Below, one piece after another: positions 9,168 through 16,127 of a DNA stretch of 36,855 nt; the stretch's first letter is position 1; each line of letters starts with the position of its first letter. The notes under the pieces are model-generated. The model worked only from the letters and a program-made list of their open reading frames with translations, was not told the DNA's origin and ran no database searches. The DNA comes from Methanothrix sp. (GTDB taxonomy: Archaea; Halobacteriota; Methanosarcinia; Methanotrichales; Methanotrichaceae). A program made the translations under genes and the position numbers. The DNA lies in NCBI GenBank assembly GCA_017994055.1, contig JAGOLL010000018.1, positions 1 to 36,855 on the forward strand, read 5' to 3'.

Positions 9168-11344
9168 TGAATTGCTTCCTCCTTTAAAGTTTTAGGCTTA
9201 ATTTCCTTTGGCCCATAACCTTTTAAGAAATCCCAGCTTTCAATTTCTCGAGTATCTGCAAAAGTCATTCTAGCGGGCTGAGGTGTACCAATAGTTGGCT
9301 GAGGTGTACCAATATGGACTTTTATAATGGCTTCAACGCCAATGCCGGTTGTGCTTTCTAATGCGAAATTTATTTCTTTTAGCATTTCTTCAGATTTCAA
9401 TCTTTTAGGTTCAGATGCATGAAGCCCTCCTCCAGTCAAAATTTCAGCTAATGCTGAAGTCGCAGGACCGCTTACTCCGTTCAATATTACCACCCAGTTC
9501 TTGCTACCACTATTTGGAGGATATTTCGCAATTAATAAGTGGCCAAGAAGATCAAAGCCATTCTTAGATATTAATCCTTGCCTAAAATATTTTTCATATA
9601 TAGGCTTCAAACCAGTAGTTCTTGAATGTGGTTTAAATCCTCTATCTGCTTTCTGTCCTTTCCGCAAAGATTCGCTTTTATAGAACAATCGCGGAAATAC
9701 TTTCGCATAATCCTTCTCCTTGCCATTGGAATTATCCGCTTCATATCTTTTTACTGCTATGTATCCATCGAATTCCGCATCAGGGCATTTCGTTAAAGGT
9801 TTGCATGATGGTTCTAAATTATATATCTTGTAAAGAAGATATTCTGTTAGTGCATTTACATCAGGAGAAGCTATCACAATTGCATTAGAATTTTCCAAAT
9901 GATTATCGAGCTCTCCGCAAAAATCCTTGATAAACTCGTCATCTTTAGGCTTATTTTTTTGTTTTTCATATGATTCTTCAGGAGAATAAAGAGGAGCAAC
10001 TAATTTAATTGTGGTTGCTTCTCTGACAGTCGGCAGATAAGAAAATAGATCTGAGACGACACGTACGTCCCAATCACCTACAACTTCTCTTGTATGCGTG
10101 GGCGAATGAACCGCACCAACAAAAACTTTTAGAGGCGTTTCGGCTGGAAATCTCTCCCAGAAGGTACGTCTATGCAAATCGGATAAATCGCGCTCCATTA
10201 GGTGCTCGAGTATTTCGCGGATTTGATTTTTAAAATTAATTAGATCTGATCGATCACACTCAGCGTACCATAAAGCTCTGATGTCGAAGGCTAATTTATT
10301 TTTTCTATTTTCATCCAATTTATTTCTGCCAATTTGGTTAATTGGTATTGCATTTAAACCACGCGCGTGACAATAGCCAAGCCAGAAATATGCTACGGGA
10401 TCATTATTGGTTATATCTATTAGCGTACAAAACGATTCCTCTAATTTCCCTATAATTTTATCAGTTGTAACCTCCGTATCATCAATTATTGATTCAGCCT
10501 TTGTGAATTCCTCCCAATCACTACCCATGGTTTTTATAAATTGCTCCCATGGTTTTAATTCAGATGCTGCGTTGCCCTCTTCAACATGATTCTTTTTGCC
10601 AGCAAGCTCATCTTTTTTGAGAATCTCGTTCATTATCTCAGCCATAGCCTTCGCTACAGCACCGATAATTAATTTTTTAAATTCAATATTGAGATCTAAA
10701 TTATCCTCTTCCTTGTTCATTTTATTTTCATCTCTGAAGCTTAAAATTTGAATTTTAAAATTTAATTTTTTATTGCTGGGGGGTCGTGGAAAATAAGTTA
10801 TATAATCCTTAAAATATTCCTCGCCATTGCTAAAGGAAAGAGGCTTAACACCTTCGTAATAAAAAATCTTGCTGCTATTAAAAAAACTGAAGGCGCCTTT
10901 GCAGGAGGGAAGACTAAGAGTTGATTTTACGTTATTAGTATTATATGAATCATTTTTATTTTTCATTAGAACAACTGGGCGATTGATACCGCATGCAAGG
11001 CCAAATTCATAAAAAACATTGGGATTAGGCAGACTAATCTCTACCAGGACCAAATCGGATTCTTGTATTTTTCGACATATTTTTTCGCAGATTATATAGC
11101 CAATATCCCTTACCTCATCCGCAATTTGGATGTTTTTAATTTTGCATCCTTCAAGCAGGAATGGTTTTAGGCTCCATTGATAAAACGCCTCAAAATTCGG
11201 TCTCATTGGCATAATAGCAAACGCGTTATCTTTTTCTGAATCCTGAATTTGCGAAGAAAAGATGCATTGCTTGCCGGTCATAAAACAGCGTCTCATAACT
11301 GGTTTTGCAGGATCATTCATAACAATTGCCATATTCATCCTCAT
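9164..11344 (-). CDS. Conflict-type protein with N-terminal nucleoside 2-deoxyribosyltransferase-like domain and further alpha/beta domains
   Basis: This encodes a 726-residue soluble protein in a low-GC island. Residues about 20-140 carry a nucleoside 2-deoxyribosyltransferase-like (TIR/SLOG-related) pattern: FAIMPMRPNFEAFY, then ESDLVLVEISLPNPNVFYEFGLA followed in the chain by RPVVLM. A CxxxxxxC pair (CFMTGKQC) precedes it. The middle is helical and lysine-rich. Residues about 430-560 form a second alpha/beta unit (DWDVRVVSDL, then NAIVIASPDVNALTEYLL). Residues about 640-670 hold a third conserved-looking unit (WVVILNGVSGPATSALAEIL). Near the C-terminus a heptad, IGTPQP plus one residue, is repeated twice. 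Several ATGs lie at the start; the one at 11332 has AGGA five bases upstream and may be the true start. It is coupled to the phosphohexomutase downstream. The function is unknown; nucleotide sensing or cleavage in defence is an inference. Confidence 0.72.
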   Translation of the reverse strand: MRMNMAIVMNDPAKPVMRRCFMTGKQCIFSSQIQDSEKDNAFAIMPMRPNFEAFYQWSLKPFLLEGCKIKNIQIADEVRDIGYIICEKICRKIQESDLVLVEISLPNPNVFYEFGLACGINRPVVLMKNKNDSYNTNNVKSTLSLPSCKGAFSFFNSSKIFYYEGVKPLSFSNGEEYFKDYITYFPRPPSNKKLNFKIQILSFRDENKMNKEEDNLDLNIEFKKLIIGAVAKAMAEIMNEILKKDELAGKKNHVEEGNAASELKPWEQFIKTMGSDWEEFTKAESIIDDTEVTTDKIIGKLEESFCTLIDITNNDPVAYFWLGYCHARGLNAIPINQIGRNKLDENRKNKLAFDIRALWYAECDRSDLINFKNQIREILEHLMERDLSDLHRRTFWERFPAETPLKVFVGAVHSPTHTREVVGDWDVRVVSDLFSYLPTVREATTIKLVAPLYSPEESYEKQKNKPKDDEFIKDFCGELDNHLENSNAIVIASPDVNALTEYLLYKIYNLEPSCKPLTKCPDAEFDGYIAVKRYEADNSNGKEKDYAKVFPRLFYKSESLRKGQKADRGFKPHSRTTGLKPIYEKYFRQGLISKNGFDLLGHLLIAKYPPNSGSKNWVVILNGVSGPATSALAEILTGGGLHASEPKRLKSEEMLKEINFALESTTGIGVEAIIKVHIGTPQPTIGTPQPARMTFADTREIESWDFLKGYGPKEIKPKTLKEEAIH
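9276..9317 (-). repeat. 21-bp tandem duplication inside the 726-aa gene
   Basis: Two copies of a 21-bp unit lie at 9276-9296 and 9297-9317, with 18 bases identical in each. They encode two IGTPQP heptads near the C-terminus. The duplication keeps the frame, so the protein gains one heptad. Confidence 0.85.
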
Positions 11345-11472
11345 AATGCCATCGGATAATCATGTTTTGTTTTACTATCGCTTAAAGAGTTTTTGGTCTT
11401 ATTTGCAGCGTTGTGCCGTCCTAAAATATCTCGCGCTTGATCTAATTTGATACAATCTAATTTATTCGTATA

Positions 11473-11595
11473 TTATATAGTTAACTTTAACTGGCACGCT
11501 CTCGCTTCAATTTCCTCTAATGTGACTCCCTCGGACTTATGCTTCTGCAAATATCCAAATTGGGAATCAACGTAGGCAGCCTCGCTCTGATCCAT
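11473..11595 (-). CDS. Small 40-residue protein of unknown function
   Basis: This short frame was found by reading the minus strand. The ATG at 11595 is preceded by AAAGGAGA at five to six bases, a very good archaeal ribosome binding site, and the frame runs 40 codons to a TAA. The product starts MDQSEAAYVDSQFGYLQKH and ends LEEIEARACQLKLTI. It is charged and helical, with no signal peptide or zinc motif. It lies 72 bases downstream of the acylphosphatase-like gene on the same strand and at the edge of the low-GC island. It could be the remnant of a longer gene. I do not recognise it, but the ribosome binding site and balanced codons argue for translation. Confidence 0.5.
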   Translation of the reverse strand: MDQSEAAYVDSQFGYLQKHKSEGVTLEEIEARACQLKLTI

Positions 11596-11667
11596 ATTCT
11601 CTCCTTTAGCCTTGACGGCGGCGGGCATATCTCTGCCGCCTATCGGACTCTCAAGTCGAAATAGCCT

Positions 11668-12162
11668 TCAGAGCATCCCCAGCCGGTCTTTTATGGCCCT
11701 GATGTCCGTCTGCATCTGCCGGAAATTGCTGGCATATCCGGGCTGAATATCCTCTCGAATGCCTCGCACCTCCTCTAAAACCAATGGGATGGTATCGGTA
11801 TTCCTCCGGACTTCCTTGATATCGTCCCTCATCTCCAGAAGAAGCGGGATGGCCTTGTTCATCTGAGAGAATGTGCCGATAGAAGCAAACTGCCAGGCGG
11901 GCATGATCTCGCCATTATAGTCCTCCTCTAAAACCCTCTCCACGCTGGCCAGAGGCGGCTTGGTCGAGTTGGCCATCTTCCGGAACCTATTGACCCGAGT
12001 CTCATCGCCTTCGATAAGGGCTACAACCGACTGCTGATCATTTAATTCATCGTTGAAGACCTCAAAGCCTCTCAGAGCCATGCTCAGGGCAAGCTCCGAG
12101 AGATAGGGCCTGTATCCCACATCATGCACCTTTGGGCCGCAGATGGTGATCTTGAGCTTCAT
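11668..12162 (-). CDS. Acylphosphatase-like domain fused to a C-terminal coiled coil
   Basis: The 164-residue product has an acylphosphatase fold in its first roughly 90 residues. The ITICGPKVHDVGYRPYL segment supplies the phosphate-binding loop with the catalytic Arg (R18), EVFN supplies the catalytic Asn (N37), and an EGDETRVNRF segment follows. The family hydrolyses carboxyl-phosphate mixed anhydrides such as acetyl phosphate. The last roughly 70 residues (EMRDDIKEVRRNTDTI, then REDIQPGYASNFRQMQ) look like a coiled coil, absent from ordinary 90-100-residue acylphosphatases and possibly used for oligomerisation. The open frame continues upstream to 12585, but that extension is Pro/Ser/Cys-rich, overlaps a dispersed repeat and looks non-coding, so I place the start at the ATG at 12162. 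No clear ribosome binding site is seen. Confidence 0.75.
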   Translation of the reverse strand: MKLKITICGPKVHDVGYRPYLSELALSMALRGFEVFNDELNDQQSVVALIEGDETRVNRFRKMANSTKPPLASVERVLEEDYNGEIMPAWQFASIGTFSQMNKAIPLLLEMRDDIKEVRRNTDTIPLVLEEVRGIREDIQPGYASNFRQMQTDIRAIKDRLGML

Positions 12163-12657
12163 CCAGAGGTGATATGTGCCGGCTGGAAAGAAAAAGATTT
12201 GGGTATGGTAGCGAGGGCAATTATTGAGCCCGCTCGCCTTGCGGCTGCTTTCGCAGGACTGGGGATCCGGGGACATGCCTCGAAAGCTCGCCGCATGCAG
12301 CTCTGTCATGCACGAATTGCCGGGACATCCGCACGCCAGGGGCGCCGCCGCCCGAGGGCCGGAGCCGGGATCGCCCTGCCGTTGCCATTGAAAGACGGGA
12401 CCAGGACCTTGGCCTGAAATCCGTGGGGATGGATTGGGATAGGCTGCTGCAAAAGTTGGCTTGGATTGAAGAAGGCATAGACAAGGTGCGGAGCAGGCCC
12501 ATCGACCACACGCAAAATGCGAGCGAAGATGGCAGGGATGCCCGCAGGCCGGAAGGACTGGTCTCGCCTGGGCAGCTGCGCTCACGGTCGGACTGGGATC
12601 AAGGGCGGCAGTTCGGAGGCCTGCTCGCCAGGAGCTTCATGGACGGCAGAAATGCTG
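12163..12657. other. Gene-free GC-rich stretch containing repeat copy A
   Basis: All six frames here give low-complexity translations rich in Pro, Ser, Arg and Gly, and long frames exist only because stops are rare in GC-rich sequence. The middle (12344-12470) is a copy of the 127-bp dispersed repeat. I see no other gene, RNA or terminator in it. Confidence 0.6.
12344..12470 (+). repeat. Dispersed 127-bp repeat, copy A
   Basis: This begins with the GC-rich core GCCGCCGCCCGAGGGCCGGA, continues through a TGCCATTG block and a GATTGGGATAGG block, and ends at a GGATTGAA block. The same blocks occur in the same order and almost the same spacing at 15760-15887. The core alone recurs at 13105-13132. 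No open frame is convincingly conserved between copies, so I treat it as a non-coding element of unknown function. Confidence 0.75.
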
Positions 12658-12873
12658 CTAAGCGCTCACTTTTATGCTTCTGGCTGTGACCGTCGGCTGA
12701 GGGATGGGAAGATTCTCTTCTTTCAAACCATCCAGGTGGAATTCTATAGCTTCCTTCATCAGCTCCGCAGTCTCTTCTTCGGTCTCGCCGGCGGCTGCCA
12801 CGCCAGGCAGGTCCGGGCAGTAGGCAGAGTAATTCCCAGCACCCTTTTCGATGATAATCGTGTATCTAGTCAT
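12658..12873 (-). CDS. hicB: HicB-family antitoxin
   Basis: The 71-residue product has the HicB partial RNase-H-like fold: an N-terminal strand YTIIIEKG, then YSAYCPDLPGVAAAGETEEE, and a helix MKEAIEFHLDGLKEE. HicB binds and neutralises the HicA mRNA interferase and usually represses the operon. There is no long C-terminal DNA-binding extension, so this is a short HicB. Two in-frame ATGs compete. The one at 12873 has GGAG seven bases upstream, while that at 12879 has it directly adjacent, so 12873 is preferred. The gene overlaps hicA, which lies upstream in the same operon. A truncated second copy lies at 15588-15719. Confidence 0.88.
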   Translation of the reverse strand: MTRYTIIIEKGAGNYSAYCPDLPGVAAAGETEEETAELMKEAIEFHLDGLKEENLPIPQPTVTARSIKVSA

Positions 12874-13066
12874 CTTCATTCTCCATTATGCCGGCCTGCT
12901 TTAATATACTTTTCAGGGTCTTGGGGTGAAGGTCCTTGTCTGGCCGACCGGCGATAGTCACCAATCCCAATTTAAATGGATGTTTGAATTGCCGATGGCT
13001 TCCACTGGTTCTCGTTAAATACCAGCCATCAGCTTCTATAAGCTTAATGACCTCCCTGATCCTCAT
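12866..13066 (-). CDS. hicA: HicA-family mRNA interferase toxin
   Basis: The 66-residue product matches HicA (YcfA-like double-stranded-RNA-binding fold). It starts with REVIKLIEADGW, then the signature TSGSHRQFKHP with the catalytic His, and continues through VTIAGRPDKDLHPKTLKSILKQAG. HicA cleaves mRNA when free of HicB. The gene overlaps hicB by a few bases and comes first in the pair, the usual HicAB order. A fragment of the dispersed repeat lies 39 bases upstream of its start. All expected residues are present, so the toxin is probably functional. Confidence 0.9.
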   Translation of the reverse strand: MRIREVIKLIEADGWYLTRTSGSHRQFKHPFKLGLVTIAGRPDKDLHPKTLKSILKQAGIMENEDD

Positions 13067-13104
13067 CGAGTATCCCTATTTTCTGTGATTGAAAATAAGC
13101 TTTT

Positions 13105-13132
13105 GCCGCCGCCCGAGGACCGGAGCCGGGCT
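13105..13132 (+). repeat. Dispersed repeat, truncated copy B
   Basis: Only the first 28 bases of the 127-bp repeat are recognisable, with one mismatch (CCCGAGGACCGGAGCC instead of CCCGAGGGCCGGAGCC). It lies upstream of hicA, as copy C lies upstream of the hicB remnant. Confidence 0.65.
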
Positions 13133-13215
13133 GGTTATGATTCTCCTAAAGCTGAATTCTTCCCCTATTTTGGCTAACATTTTTACACAAGAACGCCAGT
13201 ATCAAAATAGGTGAG

Positions 13216-15591
13216 TTGTTCACGAAAGAGAGTCGAGTCAGGATTGCAGCGGTAATAATGACTGCGATAGTCTTGCTGCTTGTGGCATTAGTCCTGATTC
13301 TGGATCGATTTCCGGACTTGCAGCAAAGCAGATGGGCGGTAGCCCTGGGCATTTTTGCTTCCATCACCTCACCAATTGCGGTTTATGAATTCCTCATTAA
13401 ACGGTTCATCAATCGGGGCGGGATAAACGGCAAATCGGGTCAGACAGAGATCATAAACGGACAGGCTCTGGAGATCAAAGGCAATCAGCAGGGCACAGTG
13501 ACGCAGCACGACCAGCGCGGCCAGATTGTCCAGGGCCCGCAGACAAACATTGCCGGAAGCGTTCAGGGACCGGTGCTTTCCGGTCAGATCGATGGTCCTG
13601 TGGCAGCGGGAGCAGGGGATGCAGTAGACCTTCGTGGCTCCATAGGGCCGATCTACAAGTCCAACATCATCCAGCGGGAGAAGCTGCCGGTTCCAAGAGC
13701 ACCGCCGCCTCCACAGGATTTCATCGGCAGAGGAGAAGAGCTGGAAGTAATCCTGAAGTCCTTTGATCGAGGTGCAACCATCACCGGGCTGCGGGGAACT
13801 GGCGGCATCGGCAAGACCGCCCTGGCTTTGGTAATGGCGGACCGGCTCAAGAGCCGCTTTCCAGACGGCCAGATCTTTCTCAAGCTGGAGGGCACGAGCC
13901 CCAATCCCTTGAAGCCTGCCGAAGCCATGGCCCAGGTGATTCGCGCCTTTCGCGGCTCTGAAGAGCGCCTGCCTGAAGACCAGAACGAGCTGCAAGGGCT
14001 CTACAACTCGGTGCTGGAAGGAAAGCGCATCCTTCTGCTGCTTGATAATGCCGCTGATGATAAGCAGGTCATCCCACTCCTACCACCCAAGGGCTGTGCC
14101 GCCCTGGTCACTTCAAGACAGAATTTCACCCTGCCGGGAATGCCCAAGCCGTTTTCTCTGGATACCATGAAGCCTGAAGAGGCCAGGGACCTGCTGCTAA
14201 AGATCAACCCACGCATCGGCGATAGGGCTGGAGAGCTGGCCAGGCTCTGTGGCCACCTGCCTCTGGCGCTGCGGGCAGCGGCCAGCTTTTTGGCAGTCAA
14301 GATCGACCTAAAGCCATCTGCCTACCTGGAGGAGCTCCGCTCCGAACGCACCCGCCTGGAGAAGATAGGCAGGGAGGGCGTGGATCTGGACCTGGAGGCG
14401 TGCTTTGATCTGAGCTACAGCCGCTTGCCGGCAGAGACTGCAAGGGTCTTCCGCATGCTTTCGGTCTTCCCTTCAGACTTCGATGCTGCTTCCGAGGAGG
14501 TGATCTGCCAGGACAAAGGGCACCAGCATCTGAGCGAGCTGCTGCGCTGGAGCCTGGTCGAGTTCCCGAAGCAAGAGGGCGAGGGAAGGTATCATCTGCA
14601 TGATTTGGTGAGGTTGTTTGCGCTCTCTCTTCAAGATGGGGATAAGGACCTGAACCTGCGTCATGCTACATATTATCAAGAACTCTTGCGGAAGGCCAAC
14701 GATCTCTTGCTGCAAGGAAAAGATTCCACGCACAAGGGCTTGCAGCTCTTCGATCTGGAATGGACGAATATCCAGAGGGGACAAAATTGGACTGCGACTA
14801 ATGCTGATGAAGACATTGAAGTCGCCCGCATATGCAGCAACTTCGCCTGGACAGGAAGCATTCTGAATTTGAGGCTTCATCCGCAGGAGAATGTGAAATG
14901 GCTTCTAGCGGCCCTATCCGCTGCCCGCCGACTAGAGAGCAAAGAAGCTGAGGGTGCCCACCTGGGCAACTTGGGCCTGGCCTACGCCAACCTGGGCGAG
15001 ACCCGCAAGGCCATCGAGCTCCACGAGCAGCGCCTGATCATAGCCCGCGAGATCGGCGACAGGAGAGGCGAAGGAAACGCTCTGGGCAACCTGGGCCTGG
15101 CCTACGCCGCCCTGGGCGAGCCCCGCAAGGCCATCAAGTACCATGAGCAGGCCCTGGCCATCGACCGAGAGATCGGCGACAGGAGGGGCGAAGGGAAAGA
15201 CCTGGGCAACCTGGGCATCGCCTACAAGAACCTGGGCGAGCCCCGCAAGGCCATCAAGTACCATGAGCAGGCCCTAGCCATAACTCGCGAGATTGGAGAC
15301 AAAATGGCAGAAGGGGCAATTTTGGGCAACCTGGGCATCGCCTACAGAAACCTGGGCGAGCCCCGCAAGGCCATCGAGTTCTACGAGCAACGCCTGATCA
15401 TCGCCCGCGAGATCGGAGACCGGAGGGGCGAAGGCAGTGCTCTATGGAATATGAGCCTGGCGCTGGACAAGCTCGACAATAGAGGAAGAGCAATCGATTG
15501 TGCCAGAGCAGCCCTCAAGATTCTTGAGGAAATCGAAAATCCGCGTGCCGAGGAAGTAAAAAGACAGCTGCGGGAATGGGAAAGCAGCTAG
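13216..15591 (+). CDS. Membrane-anchored STAND NTPase (NB-ARC-like) with C-terminal TPR array
   Basis: The 791-residue product has two N-terminal membrane helices (residues about 9-30 and 41-62). A Gly/Gln/Ile-rich repetitive linker follows (75-150), with units such as GQIVQGPQTNIAGSVQGP. The NB-ARC-type NTPase starts at FIGRGEEL (169), with Walker A GTGGIGKTA (K200), a Walker B-like ILLLLDNAAD, and a later LCGHLPLALRAAASFL motif of the STAND type. A winged-helix-like stretch ending in YHLHDLVRLFA comes next. The C-terminus has about five 40-residue TPRs. STAND proteins usually sense a ligand through the repeats, oligomerise on ATP and trigger an effector; here the membrane helices may be the effector. 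The start is a TTG with GGTGA too close for normal spacing, so it is uncertain. The gene is flanked by hicAB and a hicB remnant. Confidence 0.85.
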   Translation: MFTKESRVRIAAVIMTAIVLLLVALVLILDRFPDLQQSRWAVALGIFASITSPIAVYEFLIKRFINRGGINGKSGQTEIINGQALEIKGNQQGTVTQHDQRGQIVQGPQTNIAGSVQGPVLSGQIDGPVAAGAGDAVDLRGSIGPIYKSNIIQREKLPVPRAPPPPQDFIGRGEELEVILKSFDRGATITGLRGTGGIGKTALALVMADRLKSRFPDGQIFLKLEGTSPNPLKPAEAMAQVIRAFRGSEERLPEDQNELQGLYNSVLEGKRILLLLDNAADDKQVIPLLPPKGCAALVTSRQNFTLPGMPKPFSLDTMKPEEARDLLLKINPRIGDRAGELARLCGHLPLALRAAASFLAVKIDLKPSAYLEELRSERTRLEKIGREGVDLDLEACFDLSYSRLPAETARVFRMLSVFPSDFDAASEEVICQDKGHQHLSELLRWSLVEFPKQEGEGRYHLHDLVRLFALSLQDGDKDLNLRHATYYQELLRKANDLLLQGKDSTHKGLQLFDLEWTNIQRGQNWTATNADEDIEVARICSNFAWTGSILNLRLHPQENVKWLLAALSAARRLESKEAEGAHLGNLGLAYANLGETRKAIELHEQRLIIAREIGDRRGEGNALGNLGLAYAALGEPRKAIKYHEQALAIDREIGDRRGEGKDLGNLGIAYKNLGEPRKAIKYHEQALAITREIGDKMAEGAILGNLGIAYRNLGEPRKAIEFYEQRLIIAREIGDRRGEGSALWNMSLALDKLDNRGRAIDCARAALKILEEIENPRAEEVKRQLREWESS
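14941..15540 (+). repeat. Five 120-bp tandem repeats encoding TPR units
   Basis: The period is exactly 120 bp, with units beginning at 14941, 15061, 15181, 15301 and 15421. The first four are highly similar in bases as well as residues (LGNLGLAY, then NLGEPRKAI, then REIGDRRGEG). The fifth is diverged. The high base identity suggests recent duplication or gene conversion. Confidence 0.9.
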
Positions 15592-15719
15592 CCCATCGGC
15601 TGAGGGAACTTTGCGGTTTCTTCCTCGGTCTCGGCTGCGGCTGCCACACCCGGCAGGTCCGGGCAGCAGGCAGAGCAATTGCCGTCGCCTTTTTCGAAGA
15701 TAATGGTGTAATCGATCAT
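15588..15719 (-). pseudogene. Truncated second hicB copy with internal in-frame deletion
   Basis: The 43-residue frame matches the intact HicB at its start (YTIIFEKG, then PDLPGVAAAAETEEETA). It then lacks 19 residues corresponding to the main helix and ends soon after a PQP shared with the intact copy. At base level the similarity to 12660-12873 is roughly 80 percent on either side of a 57-base gap. The ribosome binding site (AGGA six bases before the second ATG) is preserved, but no hicA lies upstream. Its 3' end overlaps the stop of the STAND gene on the other strand. It is most likely a dead duplicate; a short decoy antitoxin is a less likely alternative. Confidence 0.75.
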
Positions 15720-15726
15720 CTTCATT

Positions 15727-16127
15727 CCTTTATATTCAGTCTTGGGAGAACAAGCCTATGCCGCCGCCCGAGGGCCGGAGCCAGGCTCGTCCTGCCGCTG
15801 CCATTGCCGGTCGGGGAGATGAGGCAGGCTGGGATTCGGGGGGGCTGAATTGGGATAGGAAGCGATAAGGTCCGGCTCCGGATTGAATAGCCGCTGCCAG
15901 GGCGCGCTCGGGTATTGATATGAGTTAATCCGACTGGAGATGGAAGGATCACATGCAAGTAGGTGGAAGGAGGATTATCGGTGGCGGCGAAATCTTATGG
16001 AGATTTGCCGGGGGCTAATTGTAGCTTGTTTGCTTGCCGATAAAGGAAAGAAGAAGATACACAGATTGCATCTTGATAAGGCTGCTTACTATAAAGTCGA
16101 CAAGGTTACAGTTGTTCATAACGTTTT
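15727..16127. other. Gene-poor stretch with repeat copy C
   Basis: This 400-bp gap holds the 127-bp repeat at 15760-15887 and then AT-richer sequence. A 70-codon plus-strand frame from 15940 has no ribosome binding site and an unconvincing sequence. I see no RNA gene. Confidence 0.5.
15760..15887 (+). repeat. Dispersed 127-bp repeat, copy C
   Basis: The core GCCGCCGCCCGAGGGCCGGA is identical to copy A. The TGCCATTG, ATTGGGATAGG and GGATTGAA blocks then follow in the same order over the same length. Copy C lies about 35 bases upstream of the hicB remnant, much as copy B lies upstream of hicA. Confidence 0.75.

Noticed and set aside
12163-12585. N-terminal extension of the acylphosphatase-like frame to 305 codons
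   Set aside because: The extension is Pro/Ser/Cys-rich, lacks a fold, overlaps repeat copy A and has no ribosome binding site. The acylphosphatase fold starts exactly at the ATG at 12162.
14932-15264. Minus-strand repetitive frame opposite the TPR array
   Set aside because: It is the mirror of the 120-bp repeats; its repetitive Leu/Ala/Val sequence is a shadow of the TPR codons.
14941-15540. Possible CRISPR-like array
   Set aside because: The 120-bp period is continuous coding sequence with no spacers; it encodes TPRs.
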